From Macrotrachela quadricornifera (lineage: Eukaryota > Rotifera > Eurotatoria > Philodinida > Philodinidae): a stretch of 64,000 bases of DNA. Location: the NCBI GenBank assembly GCA_022393335.1, contig JAJEKB010020839.1, positions 120,384-184,383 of the forward strand, written 5' to 3'. The position numbers and the translations under genes are program-made. The notes beneath the pieces were generated by a model that saw only the letters and a list, made by a program, of their open reading frames with translations, made no database searches and was not told where the DNA came from. Numbering within the stretch: position 1 is the first letter of the stretch; each line of letters starts with the position of its first letter. Of the stretch, positions 1-11,988 are shown one piece after another.

Positions 1-369
1 AGTTTTTTTTTCTGTCTTATAATCAAAATAGCGAGATGTTTTGCATACAAAGAATAAAAGATAAAGTAAAAAGAACGACATACTTGTATGTATATTTACA
101 TACGAACATTATCCATCATTCATTTTCGACAAAATTTTTTCAACAATTGCTCATTTTATGATTGTTTAGATATTGAAGTTGTAAAAGTACACAAGAAAAA
201 AACTTAGACAACAAATTCTAACTCTAGTCATATTAAAAAACATTCGGTTATTTGTTATGGTATTAATATTGAAAAGTAAATATTCTAGAAATTTCTTTCC
301 ATAAAACTTTTTTTTATCTTTTTTGGCCGATGAATTCGTCTAGTGTTTTTGGATTTGTAATAAGAGAGA

Positions 370-2039
370 ACAAGCAATTTCTATAAGAATAACCAAGAAT
401 TTTGGTTCATCTTTTCGAAGGCCATCAGTTGCTTTTCAACAATGGACTGAGAAGTATGGTCGCATCTTCGGTTATTTTGAAGGGCACACTCCTGTTCTTG
501 TCATATCGGATCCAGATGTTCTCCAAGATGTTTTTATTAAATCATTTTCAAAGTTTCATTCTCGTCGTGAATCTCCTTTTATGAGTTCACAAGCAGAGGA
601 TGGTCATTTGTTCAATACCGTCGGTCTTCGTTGGAAACGACAACGGTATGTTCTGAATCCAACATTTTCCTCCTTAAAACTCAAACAAATGTCACCATTG
701 ATTCATCGAAGTATCGAAATTTTAATGGAAAAAATGGCGAATCAATGTGGCAAAGGTGAATCATTTGATATCCATACATATTTCAAACGATTTACAATGG
801 ATACTATTTGGTCATGTGGTTTTGGTCTCGATACTGATATACAAAATAATGTTAATAATCCGTATCTCCTTAATACAGAAAAGATGTTTTCACCAAATAT
901 GGTTCGTGGAATAATATTTATTTTATTTCTTTTAATAACAGAATTAGCAAATGTATGGCGAGGTATATTCCAGATACTCAATATTGTTCGTTATTGGCTT
1001 CGGCGGTATATTCCCGTAACAAAACGATTTATTGAAGAAAGTCCCTCCACATGGATTATGAAACAAGCCGACAAAATGCTTGAAAGTCGTATACGTATTG
1101 GTGACACTGGTCGAACAGATTTATTACAGTTGATGCTTGAATCCATGTCCGATCAAAAATTCATTCAAGTAAGATTCTCTCAACAATTGAGAAAACCATA
1201 AAATCATTTTCTTTTATATGACTGAAGCTACATAGATCTAAGGTTTCCGTGTAACTCATATTTCTATTCTGATAGGATGGACTATCATCATCTGAGAAAA
1301 GTGATGAGACTGGAGTCGAAGCACCACTGGTTCGAAAAATGACTAAATCAGAGACATCAGCGAACATTCTTCTTTTCAGTGAGTAAAACAATCTCTTTTA
1401 CACTTGCTGTCATTAGTTTTCCCTGTTTGCATTATAGTGGTTGCTGGTTATGAGACTACAAGTGCAGCTCTTAGTTATGTGATATATGTCCTCGCTACTC
1501 ATCCAGAAGAACAACAAAAGTTGCAAGAACATATTGATACTCATTTTGATTCAGAAACAGAACAAACCATGCCAACATATGAAACTATTTCGGAAATGGA
1601 CTATTTGGATATGTTTATTAGAGAAACTCTTCGTATGTTTCCTGTTGCACCAGCGGCAATTTCTCGTCAAAGTACCGAAGATTTTCGCATTAAAGACTTT
1701 GGTGTTGTGCCAGCAGGTACATTAATTGCCATCGATATGTACAATTTGCATTACAATCCGGATTTATGGGGTCCCTTGGATCCACATGAGTTTCATCCTG
1801 AAAGATTTGCCACTAAACGACATCCAATGGCATGGATTCCCTTCGGAGCAGGACCTCGTAATTGTGTGGGCATGCGTTTTGCTTTACTAGAAATGAAAAT
1901 GTTCCTTGTTCGACTATTGAAAACATACACATTAATTGATTGTGGTGAGAAAACACGCAAACCATTTCAAGAACTTACAGAAATGCCTGTCATTACACCA
2001 AAAGAAACCATTATCCAACTCCAACGTAGATATGAATAA
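370..2039 (+). CDS. Cytochrome P450, CYP3-like clan (5' end missing)
   Basis: Haem-thiolate monooxygenase, expected at the endoplasmic reticulum membrane, oxidising lipophilic substrates. Three exons are readable: about 370-1168, 1276-1378 and 1438-2039, joined by GT-AG introns of 107 and 59 bp with consistent phases. Visible landmarks in order are the CYP3-typical KYGRIFGYFEGHTPVLVISD stretch in exon 1, the I-helix AGYETTS formed just after the second intron, the ExxR helix (ETLR, near 1622), HPERF (near 1797) and the haem loop FGAGPRNCVG with its cysteine ligand (near 1843-1872). The stop is TAA at 2037-2039. The membrane anchor and proline hinge (about the first 50-60 residues of the family) are not found in the 370 bases upstream, so an exon probably lies outside the window or has been lost. 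The exact 5' border of exon 1 is uncertain; AG acceptors exist near 343, 364 and 384. Family call secure; subfamily is inference. Confidence 0.88.
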
Positions 2040-3735
2040 CTGGAGTGATAATTTCTTTTATAGTGTTTATGTTCTACTTTCTTCTATTCTCTATCTATAT
2101 ATTCTTGATGCTATTATTTTTTTAAACTTTTTATGGTGTGAGTAATTGTCCTAACATATTAATTGTCTTGTTTTTGAATATTTGAAGAAAGATTCATTTA
2201 ATTAAGTTCATTGAGAGATGAATATTTGTTACTATGCTGATCAAGATGACGATTTTCCAAATTTTTTTTCACATTTATTCAATTATTTCAATGATAATAA
2301 ACATATTCTCGAATGAGCAGTATCGCACGATTAATAATCTACGGCAACGATTCAATGACCGAATTAATCAGAAAAAATAAAAAGATTTCTTTCTAATGCT
2401 AATTCATTTGATTTCTGTGAAAGACATTTCATATTTATTTTTAATAAATGAATGATCGGAATAATTTTATTAAAACTAATGCAAGTAAAATATTGATTGT
2501 GAAAAAATTTGATTTGAGCTCCGTTTGAATCGAATCAAATTCAATTGTTCATTTTATTAATAATGAAAAAAGAAAACATTGTTTATTGATCAATTGGTTA
2601 AAAGAGTTTAGTTAGTCCAAATAAAGATGATCATTAGATAAAGAAAAAACTTCATCAATAATTGTCGTCATCCGAAAGACAAATCGTATTGGAATGATTC
2701 GAAAATATATCCATTTATCTTTTCTATTCGAAACCTTTCAATACTCTTTTCTTCTAAAATAATTGAAAAATCTTTGTTTTTATTTTTACATCAGTAATTC
2801 ATTTAGAACAATAAATATCAACTAAAAATGTGCTATTTTCTTTAGTATTGTCAGTGAATTTTTCAATAATTTCTATCTTTCATTGATAAACTTTCTAAGT
2901 GACTTCCACAGTAATTTATTCAGACACTCTTCATGATAATCTAATAGTCGTGATGATTGTTCTAATCAAATAGAACGAATACCTTGACAAATCTGTTGAA
3001 AAACATTATATTAATAGAAGTGATATTATAACTATTTCAAAACTGTTTTCTGCCATAGAACATTTAGCAATTTATACACAAGTAACATTCTTTGATTCAA
3101 TTGATTGTATGTATTCTGATTATCCTTTGCAAACACGTATATATTTGAGTAATCCACAATGTTCAGAGATTGATTCTTCTTCACAAGTGAAAGATACAAA
3201 CGACAAACATGAGAATGTATTAGCACTCAGATTATTCCTCATTATAATTCGAATAACTTCAATAGTTTTAGAGTCTCAATTATTCAATTGAAGATCGGTA
3301 ACAAGAGATCCACAATAACAAAGTTCCTTTATAGATCAAGGGAAAGAAAAATTTCTAACGACACAAGAATGAGAAGAAATATGATACAATGATGCAGCAA
3401 GAGGGAAAAGTCATTGAATAATAACAAGTAGAATAGAAAAGAAGAAAAAATTATATAACAAAAACAAGTTAGCGGCAGAGAGTGACATCTACTGACGCAA
3501 ACATTTTCCTCGAACCAGAATTGTTACATCCCTAGATGAATGCCTTTTGAAGTTGATTATTTTAGTCTGGAGCAGTCAATGAATTGACGAAATTGAAATT
3601 TTCTATGTTATCTTTTTTGTCGTATTATGTTAAACAGTGACTCACATCTTTCTAACATTGATTAGATAAAAACGAAGTGAATGAGTTACTTTACTTTTCT
3701 TTTTCTGCACACACACGTGACACTTTAGTAAAACT
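2040..3735. other. Intergenic, no gene seen
   Basis: AT-rich spacer between the P450 and the RING gene. Only short open frames without recognisable motifs or codon bias occur on either strand, and I see no tRNA or repeat structure. The last 200 bp presumably hold the promoter of the RING gene, but no clear element can be named. Confidence 0.5.
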
Positions 3736-5512
3736 ATGAATCAATCGTCGACCATTTCATCACTACTCGATCGCATACATCGAGCAAAAATCAATCATCT
3801 ACAATCAAAACGACTGTGGAAACTGCGAAATTTCTTCTTACAATTATTCATCTATTTACTAATCCTGACAATATTTTCCTGTCCTAATCGAATCTACAAT
3901 GCATGGTATGGTCCATTACCATTGACTTTAGAACAATTTTCCACTTTTTGGAACGATCGCTATGGTCATAATAGTGATTCAATCCATTCATTCCTTTTGC
4001 GATGGTCACCATTCCAAAGAGATTACTTTCAAGTTGAACTCGGTGATAATCAAATCGAACAACAGATGAATAAAACTTTTCGGCAGTTCAATCGATATTT
4101 TTCTCGTGGAGATTTACTGTATCAATTCTATCCAATTAAAGCTCTATCGATCAATACTTCAACGATGGAACTCTATGTTCGAGTACCTGCCTATCAATAC
4201 GCCTTCTATCATCGACGTCATCCCTATCATTTTCATTCATTAAGTCTTCGTACATTAAAATGTATCGCTCGACAATTGAATATTCCTATGATCAAATTCA
4301 TTCATTGGTCAAACAAATTGACATACATTCAAAAGATTAAACATATCTATGATCGAAATGCAACAGACTTTGATCGAAAAGTGATCGTTCCCTGTGGTCT
4401 TATTCTCGGATCTATCTATCGTCCTATCAATGAAGATGTCCATTTGGCCTACAGCTATGATCTCTATCGATTTGATGGCAAACATGTACGCATATTCGAC
4501 ACAGCATCGTCTTATACTCCTTACTTTAGCATTCTGCTACTTGCTCTAGCCATCCCACATATAATCGGTCTTGTTTTCCTTCTCGTCAACATCATCTTCC
4601 ATTTCGTCTATCGACCAGAAAACACTTCACATCAAATTGTTGAAAAACAATTACAAAAATCGCAAATCATGTCCTTCGAAAAGCTCGAACAACTTCTTCA
4701 AGAAGTATCCTATGAAAATAACTACTGTGATCGACTCTATCTTCTTGAAGGTCAATATCTTGTGGTGTTCTATGTTGATCTTGATGAGACTCGATCAAAG
4801 ATTTTGTGTCAAGTTTCCTGGAACTTGCTGTTAGCTATCGTCTCCATTGATAATATTGAACGAGTTCGAGCAGATTGTATTGTGACCAAAGATGCATCTC
4901 CATGGATTTCATATCCACGACGATCAGATGGAAGACCTCTTCATCCTTGCGATTGGTTGGATGAACGACTGTGTTCAATCAGTACTTCGTATCGACTACG
5001 GTAAGTGCCGATGATTTGATCGATAGAAACTACAATGTATCTGATTTTTCTTTAGTCGAGAAGCAGAGGAACGAGATCAAGAAAGAGTTCAGGCACAAAA
5101 ACGTGCATTAAGTCGAAGACTAAATGAGTTGATTGAAGAAGAGACCCAATACCAACGAATTGCGAATGAAACAAATATCCTATCATCATGGGACCGTATG
5201 ACAGCTGCCTCAGCTCGCTATATTGCCAAATTCCGTTTGAATGAACCGAAAATTGTCGATGATCAAATCTCTATACTAACATGTGCTATTTGTCGTTGTG
5301 ATTTTGAAAAGGGAGAAGCCTACAGTCAATGGCCTTGTCCAGCTGTACATACCTTTCATTTTGATTGTATGCTCAATGCTCTTCGAACACAACATATGTG
5401 CCCATTATGCCGACATCCAGTCGAATGCTCAACCAATTTCAGTCAATCTCTATTTTTTCCATTCTTTTTCCAGTACTATTTGCAAAACTTTTTGTTTCCA
5501 AATCAACGATAA
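3736..5512 (+). CDS. Membrane-anchored RING-H2 E3 ubiquitin ligase-like protein
   Basis: Two exons, 3736-5000 and 5056-5512, joined by a 55-bp GTAAGT...TTTAG intron (phase 2), give a protein of about 573 residues. There is a hydrophobic segment near residues 30-48 and a second near 261-290, with a loop between them rich in Tyr/His that could face the lumen. After the second segment comes a soluble part with a coiled, charged stretch at the start of exon 2 (EAEERDQERVQAQKRAL) and then a RING-H2 finger at about residues 498-540: C-x2-C, C-P-x3-H, H-x2-C and C-P-L-C. RING-H2 fingers recruit E2 enzymes for ubiquitin transfer, so a membrane-associated ligase, perhaps in the ER, is the likely role. 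The ATG at 3736 opens the frame directly after a stop-rich spacer. I cannot assign it to a named ligase; substrate unknown. Confidence 0.8.
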
Positions 5513-5864
5513 CACAGTTGCCAGCAGTCTTCGAAGAACTGTAGAGATGCAATAAATCATTTCGTCTCCATCAACGATCAAGTTCATCTCTCTTCCATGT
5601 AAAACATCACGTTACCCTCTTTTTTTGCATTCAACAGATGAAAACAATGTTAGTTTTCTTTTTCACCGAATACTCCTACCCACTAAATGTTAATAGGCCC
5701 GAAAGAATCAATAGAAAACTAAGATGTGAATGAAAGTGAGGATGGGTGAGCGCAAGATGATCATAATTATTTTCACTGACACCTTGTCCTTCGCCACCAC
5801 TCGTCAATCTCATTTCAACCTAACACAACCCGATTCTAAATGAAACTATATCATATATCTATGT
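5513..5864. other. Intergenic 3' flank of the RING gene
   Basis: Short spacer between the RING stop codon and the palindrome that follows. An AATAAA at about 5551 soon after the stop could serve as the polyadenylation signal. Nothing else is seen. Confidence 0.4.
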
Positions 5865-6277
5865 TTTGTTTCTGTTGAAACGTCGAAGTTTTAGTGAATT
5901 TCTCATGCAGGATCCTACTTTTCCAGCATAACCTTATTCTCAAATTTTTGACATGAAAACTTTGTCCATATGTAGACCTCAGCTAGACTAGCTTCAAAAA
6001 GAATTTTAGAAGTTTTTGACGAAGACTTTTTGAGATATGGAGATGGTAAGATATAGGCTTTTTTCTATAAATAGTATATATAGCATGTATTTTTCGAAAT
6101 CTTCATATTTCCAAGAGATTTCGTCGAAAACTTGTGAAATTTTTCTTGTAAGCTAGTCTAGCTGAGGTCTATACACGGACAAAGTTTGATGTGAAAATTT
6201 GAGAATAGGGTTGTGCTGGGAAAGTAGGGTGCTATAGGGAAAATTCACTAAAACCTCGATGTCTCAACAGAAACAAA
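5865..6277. repeat. Long imperfect palindrome (about 413 bp)
   Basis: The two halves are reverse complements with scattered mismatches. The outer arm TTTGTTTCTGTTGA near 5866 faces TCAACAGAAACAAA near 6264-6277; the middle arm AGACCTCAGCTAGACTAGCTT near 5975 faces its complement near 6151-6172; and TTTAGTGAATTTC faces GAAAATTCACTAAAA. A transcript would fold into one long hairpin. No coding frame and no clear target duplication. Probably a foldback-type non-autonomous element. Confidence 0.8.
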
Positions 6278-7529
6278 CAATGGGCACGAAATCCTTTTAC
6301 CATAAATATAACTCACTAAGGTCTATAAAATGTACTTAATCTTGAATCAAAAGTATTCCGACACTTGGATAGATTCCTTCGTCAGATTATTTTTAACTAA
6401 TTATTGACCAATTATTAATTAGTAATGTTTTTTATACAACTTGACTGAATGATAATCGAGATGGAGAATCCGAATATGAGATTAGTTTCAATTAATTAAT
6501 TATTATTTTTCTATAAAAGTTGATCAAAGGTAAGTAGGAATGGGGAGCATGCATCTGAGATTAGTTTTTTTTTAAATTAATTCTGGCTGATCTAAAACAT
6601 TATTTCTACGAAAAAAGCGCTAGTTTTGATGTGACAATCAATTTTAAAAATAACGGTGTGCCATAAATAATTGCCCTTTTAGTATTATAAAGATTTCTCA
6701 TCTACTATCTCTAAAAATAAAATACTGTTTTTTTAGATACATTGGAAAGGACATACAAAAATCTGTAAAGTGTAACGGATTCGATATCAAGAATGGTTAT
6801 GCTTCCTATTTCATGTTTTCATCGCTTACTTCGCTCTATCTTTTGATAAAAGCAATTGTTTAATCATAGGAATAATAAATGAGAAACTTTAAAAATACGT
6901 ATTTTTATAACTACATAAACCTAACGATAAGTGATTATTTCATTAATCGAATTTTAAATTCAAAAAATCTTCTTCTTGTTTTAAGGTATTCATAAGAAAA
7001 TATTGACAAATTTTCATTTTGTTATATATTTATTGATATATAATGATTTGTAATGTCAAAAATAAATCATAATATTATTCGATACATAAATATTCATCAT
7101 AATTAACTTTCGTTTTCTTTTTATATCAGATTGAATTATATATGCATCAGTTTATGATAAAAAAAAATCATTTAAAAGATACGAATTAAATTGACACCAA
7201 CGCAATGCTAACATTATTTTTCATGTATCTCTGTTTATTCGAAACATACATTTTAAATTTTATCAACACACCTGTATTAACAGGCTACGCAAAAGAAGCT
7301 GGTTGGTAGTAATACAATTTTTTTAATTATTCAGGTAGGTTACCGTTTTCATGAAACTTCGTATATTATCATGTCTTGAATATTCATACTCAAAATGTAA
7401 AAAGCTACATGACAATGTTCTAGTCCATCGGTTTTACAATAGGGATTTATTCCTACACTCTATGTAGACCTTTTCATGATGTAATTTTTAAAATCAAATT
7501 CAAGGTTTTCTTATTAAATTACTAAGGGA
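6278..7529. other. Intergenic, no gene seen
   Basis: Very AT-rich sequence with no supported coding frame. A few lines near 6480-6600 resemble simple TTAATTAATTATT-type low-complexity DNA. Confidence 0.45.
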
Positions 7530-7989
7530 TTAACCGGTTGGTTACGGGAGTATCGTATATGATACCTGATTTTGTTGATAATAATCTGACGCGTCTTACA
7601 TTTTCTCTTTCATTGTTGCCATATTCTACCTGATTTAGTGACGCGATAACCGTGTGGCGATGTGTTTATCAGACGAACTCATATGTAGTTTTCGGATACA
7701 TTCCGAAACTTTCTACACATTTCTCTCCTTGATTCCAGCCACAGACGCACAGTTAGCACCTAGGAGAAAATGTGTTGTATGCAGCAATATTGTGAGACGT
7801 CCAAAAAGGAAAGACATAGTTTCACATTATCAATGAACGGAGTGTGATATAGGTTTGTGTCTGGACGATTGTTATAAAGATTTCCACACTCTACAGAACT
7901 TTTGAGAGTAAATATCCATGTATCTCAACATGTGAAAGGTTGCGTGAAAAGTTTAATTTGAAAAATTAAACCCGTAACCAACCGGTTAA
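7530..7989 (+). mobile_element. Internally deleted piggyBac-type transposon with TTAA target duplication
   Basis: The element runs from TTAA (7530-7533) to TTAA (7986-7989). Its terminal inverted repeats are CCGGTTGGTTACGGG at 7534 and the perfect complement CCCGTAACCAACCGG at 7971-7985. A TTAA duplication with C-rich inverted ends is the hallmark of the piggyBac superfamily. The 452-bp body keeps only the end of a transposase gene, placed just inside the 3' inverted repeat as expected. Confidence 0.85.
7654..7905 (+). pseudogene. piggyBac transposase C-terminal cysteine-rich domain, broken
   Basis: The frame reads RRKCVVCSN...KDIVSHYQ, then a TGA stop at 7834-7836, then TECDIGLCLDDCYKDFHT and a final TGA at 7903-7905. 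The C-x2-C ... C-x4-C-x3-C ... H pattern matches the zinc-binding tail that ends piggyBac transposases and recognises the transposon ends. In that family a cysteine normally follows the YQ position, so the TGA probably replaces a Cys codon by one base change. The catalytic DDD region is gone, so the copy is inactive. Confidence 0.75.
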
Positions 7990-8129
7990 GGATAGAAATA
8001 AGGAGTAAATGATAGGGATGAAGAAGTTAGATATAGGCGTTGTTGTATTCTAATCTTATCGACTCACGTCCCTTCTTTATATCTCTCGTTTTATGTAGAA
8101 ATAATCATACTAATTGTGTAACGTGGCAA

Positions 8130-9484
8130 ATGGAATACCAGTCTAGTTTAAGCTCAAAGGCGATAGAATGGATACATAATGTTCAATATGATGATATTCC
8201 TTCGGCAGCTTTACATGAAGCTAAACGTGCTTTATTAGACACAATCGGTGTTGGCATCGCTGATCAAACGACACAAATATCATCTATCGCACATGATTTT
8301 GTTATTTCCCAGTACGGTACATCTAACTATCATCATTCAGCTAAATTATGATGCTCAAACAATATATCTGTGAGTATGTGTGGTGCTGCTTTAGCTAATG
8401 CATGGATTATTGATAGTATCGATATACATGATACAGATCATTATACAAAGGGACATGCTGGATGTGCTCTAGTACCAGCTTTGCTCTCGTGCGTTCATAT
8501 TTATGAAAAATACAATGATAATAAAAAATTGAATGGGAAAGAATTTTTAACTACATTAGTCGTTGGTTATGAAATAGCTTATAGAGCTGGTCATTCCTTA
8601 CATTGTACAATGTCGGATATGCATAGTAGTGGTTCATGGGTTACTTTAGGATGTTCGACTATGTTATGTCGTCTATTAAAATTGTCCTATGATTGTACAG
8701 CACACGCTTTGGGTATTGCAGAATATTATGGACCAAGATCTCAAATTATGAGATGTGTTAATTATCCAACAATGTTAAAAGATGGATTAGGACAAGGTGC
8801 TCTTGTAGGAATACCATCTGCACTTTTAGGTGAATTAGGTTTTACTGGTAGTCCAGCTGTAACAATGATCAAAACAGATGATAATCAAGTGTTATTTGAT
8901 ATTTGGAATTCATTAGGAAAAGAATATAGAATTAATATTGTTCATGTTTACAAATATATCCAAATACTAGTTTTACATATGAAACAATTTCTACCATTGA
9001 TATATACACATTTTTTGAAGCAACATGTCTGTTACAAACAGTACCAAAAGATAGTGATCAAGCACAATATTCAATATCATTTTCAACAGTAGCTGCTCTT
9101 ATCTATGGAAGAATTGGTCCAAAAGTAGTGAACGGAATTAATGATAAGAAAATAATCCGTTTAATAGAAAAAAGTCATGTTCATATAGATTCACAATTAA
9201 ACCCGACATTCATGCTAGATAATGAAGACAAAAATAATATAACAAAAGATGATAAAAATGTTGCTGCTATGACAAGTAATGCAAGTACAGTTGTTATAAT
9301 ATTGCATGATGGTAGTCAATACAATTCGGGTCTATCATTTGTTAAATGGGATAAAATAGCTGGTGAAAAAGAACCATCAGATGAAGAAATAATCGAGAAA
9401 TATTTGTGGCTATGCGAGGAAGCTGGAGTTAAAGATAAAAAAAACAATTCAAAAATTGATAGATATTTGCATGAAAGATATTGA
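8130..9484 (+). pseudogene. MmgE/PrpD-family (2-methylcitrate dehydratase-like) gene, decayed
   Basis: The translation from ATG 8130 follows the MmgE/PrpD fold: an opening helix (KAIEWIHNVQYDDIPSAALHEAKRALLDTIGVGIAD), then a second block (GAALANAWIIDSIDIHDTDHYTKGHAGCALVPALL, LVVGYEIAYRAG, HALGIAEYYGPRSQIM, KDGLGQGALVGIPSALLGELGFTG) and a C-terminal lid domain ending at 9484. The family includes propionate-pathway dehydratases and animal cis-aconitate decarboxylase. Two breaks are visible: an in-frame TGA at 8349-8351 where a Trp would be conservative, and a frame change around 8935-8990, after which the reading continues in another frame (YETISTIDIYTFFEATCLLQ). No introns are seen. The second break could be an unrecognised intron, but the TGA makes an intact enzyme unlikely. 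Intronless form and bacterial/fungal prevalence suggest acquisition; this is inference. Confidence 0.75.
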
Positions 9485-10775
9485 AGATATGAATATCTTA
9501 CAAGATATATTAGCTAATATAGATTGTACAAATTCATACAAATATAAACTTGTTTTATCATAAAAGATGAATTTGATTTTTTTTTCAATCTCATCTTTTT
9601 ATAATTATTGTCTGTAAATTTTCAACCGTTTCTCAGTGTATCTTGTTTTTCTTTTTAATACAAAGCATTAGGCGATAATAAAATGAAATTTAAAAGTGCC
9701 CCATTTGTTATGCTAATTCATTATGATTTTAGTGCTACCAGCTAGTTTTCAACAAAAATAGTTTTTATAGAAACTTTATTATTATGATAGTAATTGAATA
9801 GTGATAAGACGTTCTATTTGTTCGTAAAAAAAAAGAATTTTATTTTTGAGTTTTCTATAAGAAAGAAGGCACCTTCTTTGCTACTTTTGAACAATTTCTT
9901 TTTCAACATGATTTTCGCTAAAATCAATCTAAGATTTAATAATTTTTAGTCATTTAGATCTTTTTTTTCAAAGAATATTTGAATATATTTTTGTATCATT
10001 AATAAATGTAAAAAAATAATAAACGATTGAATATGTAAATGAAATCAGATGAATGTTGAAGTTGACAATTAGATTGTTTCCATGTTCAACAACATTAAGA
10101 TTCTCATCTTAATTGATTTCTTTATACAATCATTATTTAAATCTAAAACATAGACAGAACAATCTCGATCAATATATATCAGGTATGCGTGAGTCTGAGT
10201 AATACTCGAATTCGAAAATAGGCTGTCGTTGACTCGCTCATGTGACCCCAGTCATTCATTCATATAAAAAAAATTTTTTTTCACTTTAATGAAAAAACCA
10301 CTATTTATCAAATCGAATTTTGTTTGATTCATTAGTTTTATTTGATTAAAACTTCGACATTCGAACGATTTTCTTCATAGCTTTTTTCCGACTATTGTAT
10401 TCTTACAATCGTAAATAATAGCGTGTACTGAAAAGGGCTTTGTGTGAAAGGAAATCTTTCACATATTTGCATCAGATAGAAAGATTTATTACAACACATA
10501 AAGAAAATTAGTTTTTAAAGAGTTATTAGGGATGACAAAATGTATGTTTTGTTGATAACAAATGTCGACATGTTCTATCAATAACAAAAAATTTTAAAGT
10601 TGTTCATTATGATGAATGATGAAAAAAACTTGATTATAATGTTAAAACAGAATGTATGAAAAATCTATAATAGTGATGTTAATATTCATTATGAAGTTTA
10701 AAAATTATCTGATTCGACTTGGAAAATGTCTTGATTCGTCCATCTCTTAATAGTATTAAACACGTATATAAGTTC
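9485..10775. repeat. Spacer homologous to downstream flanks of the other CmcJ-like copies
   Basis: No gene is visible. Stretches around 9560-10100 and 10480-10720 align by eye with 24160-24700 and 24860-25130 in unit A (for example the AGAAAGATTTATTA... and ...GTTTCCATGTTCAA blocks). The copied segment that carries the CmcJ-like gene is therefore larger than the gene, and this is its oldest or most diverged copy. Confidence 0.5.
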
Positions 10776-10920
10776 ATTGAATTGATTAAAATGTTCACAT
10801 TTTTTATTTTCATCTGCCACTACTATCTGATTAGTATCACTTATTTTCCATCGTTGAACATTATTTCTTGCTTGATCAATAATATAGACAAATTTTTAAT
10901 TGTCCATGACTAATCGAAAA
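10776..10920 (-). pseudogene. NHL-repeat fragment, copy 1
   Basis: Reading the minus strand gives DDYFRLVMDN, a stop, then KFVYIIDQARNNVQRWKISD. The VYIVD...NNVQRW pattern is that of a single NHL beta-propeller blade. The TAA between the two halves and the lack of neighbouring blades mark it as a relic. The same fragment lies downstream of the other two CmcJ-like genes. Confidence 0.5.
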
Positions 10921-11148
10921 TAATCATCATCGAATACATCATATTTTAAACTAAATCGAGAATAATATTAAGAAAATGAAAAAATTAAATCTATAGAAAA
11001 TCGAAATGTTAAATTTTAATTGATTAAATGATATTTTGCATCTAATATGATTCTAATGTTATCTACAATTTATTTTGTTAACAAATGAAATTACAAAAAA
11101 GTATTTGAATTATATTATGACAAATTGTTAATTAACATTTATTTTTTT

Positions 11149-11988
11149 TTATTCATCATACAAAACTATACAGCGTACTTCAATACTAATTTGTTCAAAA
11201 TCAATCGAACTGATAGATTTGTTGGTAAAAGCTGTATGAGCACCAGATTGAGCAACATCACGATTGCTATCAAAGATTTTAAAAACAAACATTTCATTTG
11301 ATCGCATGTCGCTGAGATAATACCATTTTTGAGCATCTTGAACATTACGAGATATTATGTAAGATGCAACTGTAGCTTGTGAATTGTAAACTTTTACTAA
11401 ATGAATATCATGATCGAGATCTAATGAACGATAATCACAAATAGTTAGAGGATTATTCACTACAGGATTAGGACCCAATGGACGCCAAACATTAATTATT
11501 TGAACACGATTCTTCATCACTTTTTTAGCTTCTTCATCACCAAGTACTTCTTCGATTTTACAACGAACCGCACCCGGATCATTATCTATATGAGGATAGA
11601 AAATAGGATTTTTATGATTAGCATCAGTTTGTTCGGCAGTACGTGGTGTTCCTCGAAAACGGATTATATGATTGAAAACGATAACACGAGAAGCGTTCAG
11701 ACGATTTTTGATTATAGTAGCAATCTCTTCGAAATAACGTTGTTGTGTTTCACTATTGGTATCAAATACATCGTGTATATCACCATCATATTTCATGATT
11801 TCAAAAGCATTTATATCAAGATCGACACTATTCTCTTTACCTCGTAAATCACGTATGGTAACTTGAGTTGGTTCTAATGTATAATTCGTTAAAAGTGAAG
11901 CATATTTGGGAATAGCATCCGTCCATGGGGGACGACCATCTGTTGTATGATCAAAGAAATTAATTTCTCCTATGATATCACCACCCAT
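11149..11988 (-). CDS. CmcJ/AsaB-like Fe(II)/2-oxoglutarate dioxygenase family protein, copy 1
   Basis: Single-exon gene of 279 residues. The sequence follows the CmcJ/NvfI/AsaB family: an N-terminal region with RDLRGKE, RGTPR, then HIDNDP at about residues 133-138 (likely HxD iron ligands H133 and D135), IINVWRPLG...NNPLTICDYRSLD in the core, KWYYLSDMRSNEMFVFKIFDS and AHTAFTN, whose H251 is the probable third ligand. Family members oxidise or desaturate small molecules in fungal and bacterial secondary metabolism (cephamycin, gibberellin-type and meroterpenoid pathways). No signal peptide or membrane segment, so cytosolic. The start ATG follows stop-containing DNA, and all three copies begin at the same methionine. 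Two further intact copies lie at 25598 and 33494. The substrate in this animal is unknown; horizontal origin is an inference from family distribution and lack of introns. Confidence 0.85.
   Translation of the reverse strand: MGGDIIGEINFFDHTTDGRPPWTDAIPKYASLLTNYTLEPTQVTIRDLRGKENSVDLDINAFEIMKYDGDIHDVFDTNSETQQRYFEEIATIIKNRLNASRVIVFNHIIRFRGTPRTAEQTDANHKNPIFYPHIDNDPGAVRCKIEEVLGDEEAKKVMKNRVQIINVWRPLGPNPVVNNPLTICDYRSLDLDHDIHLVKVYNSQATVASYIISRNVQDAQKWYYLSDMRSNEMFVFKIFDSNRDVAQSGAHTAFTNKSISSIDFEQISIEVRCIVLYDE

Noticed and set aside
1..369. Missing first exon of the P450 gene
   Set aside because: No frame with a membrane anchor or proline-rich hinge is visible in these bases.
3736..5512. Assignment of the RING gene to TMEM129
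   Set aside because: TMEM129 has three N-terminal membrane segments and a different RING spacing; here there are two segments far apart and a RING-H2 pattern.
11500..11847. Plus-strand open frames of about 90-115 codons opposite the CmcJ-like genes (also at 26030 and 33845)
   Set aside because: They occur opposite each copy simply because the sense sequence is conserved; the sense frame has the family motifs.
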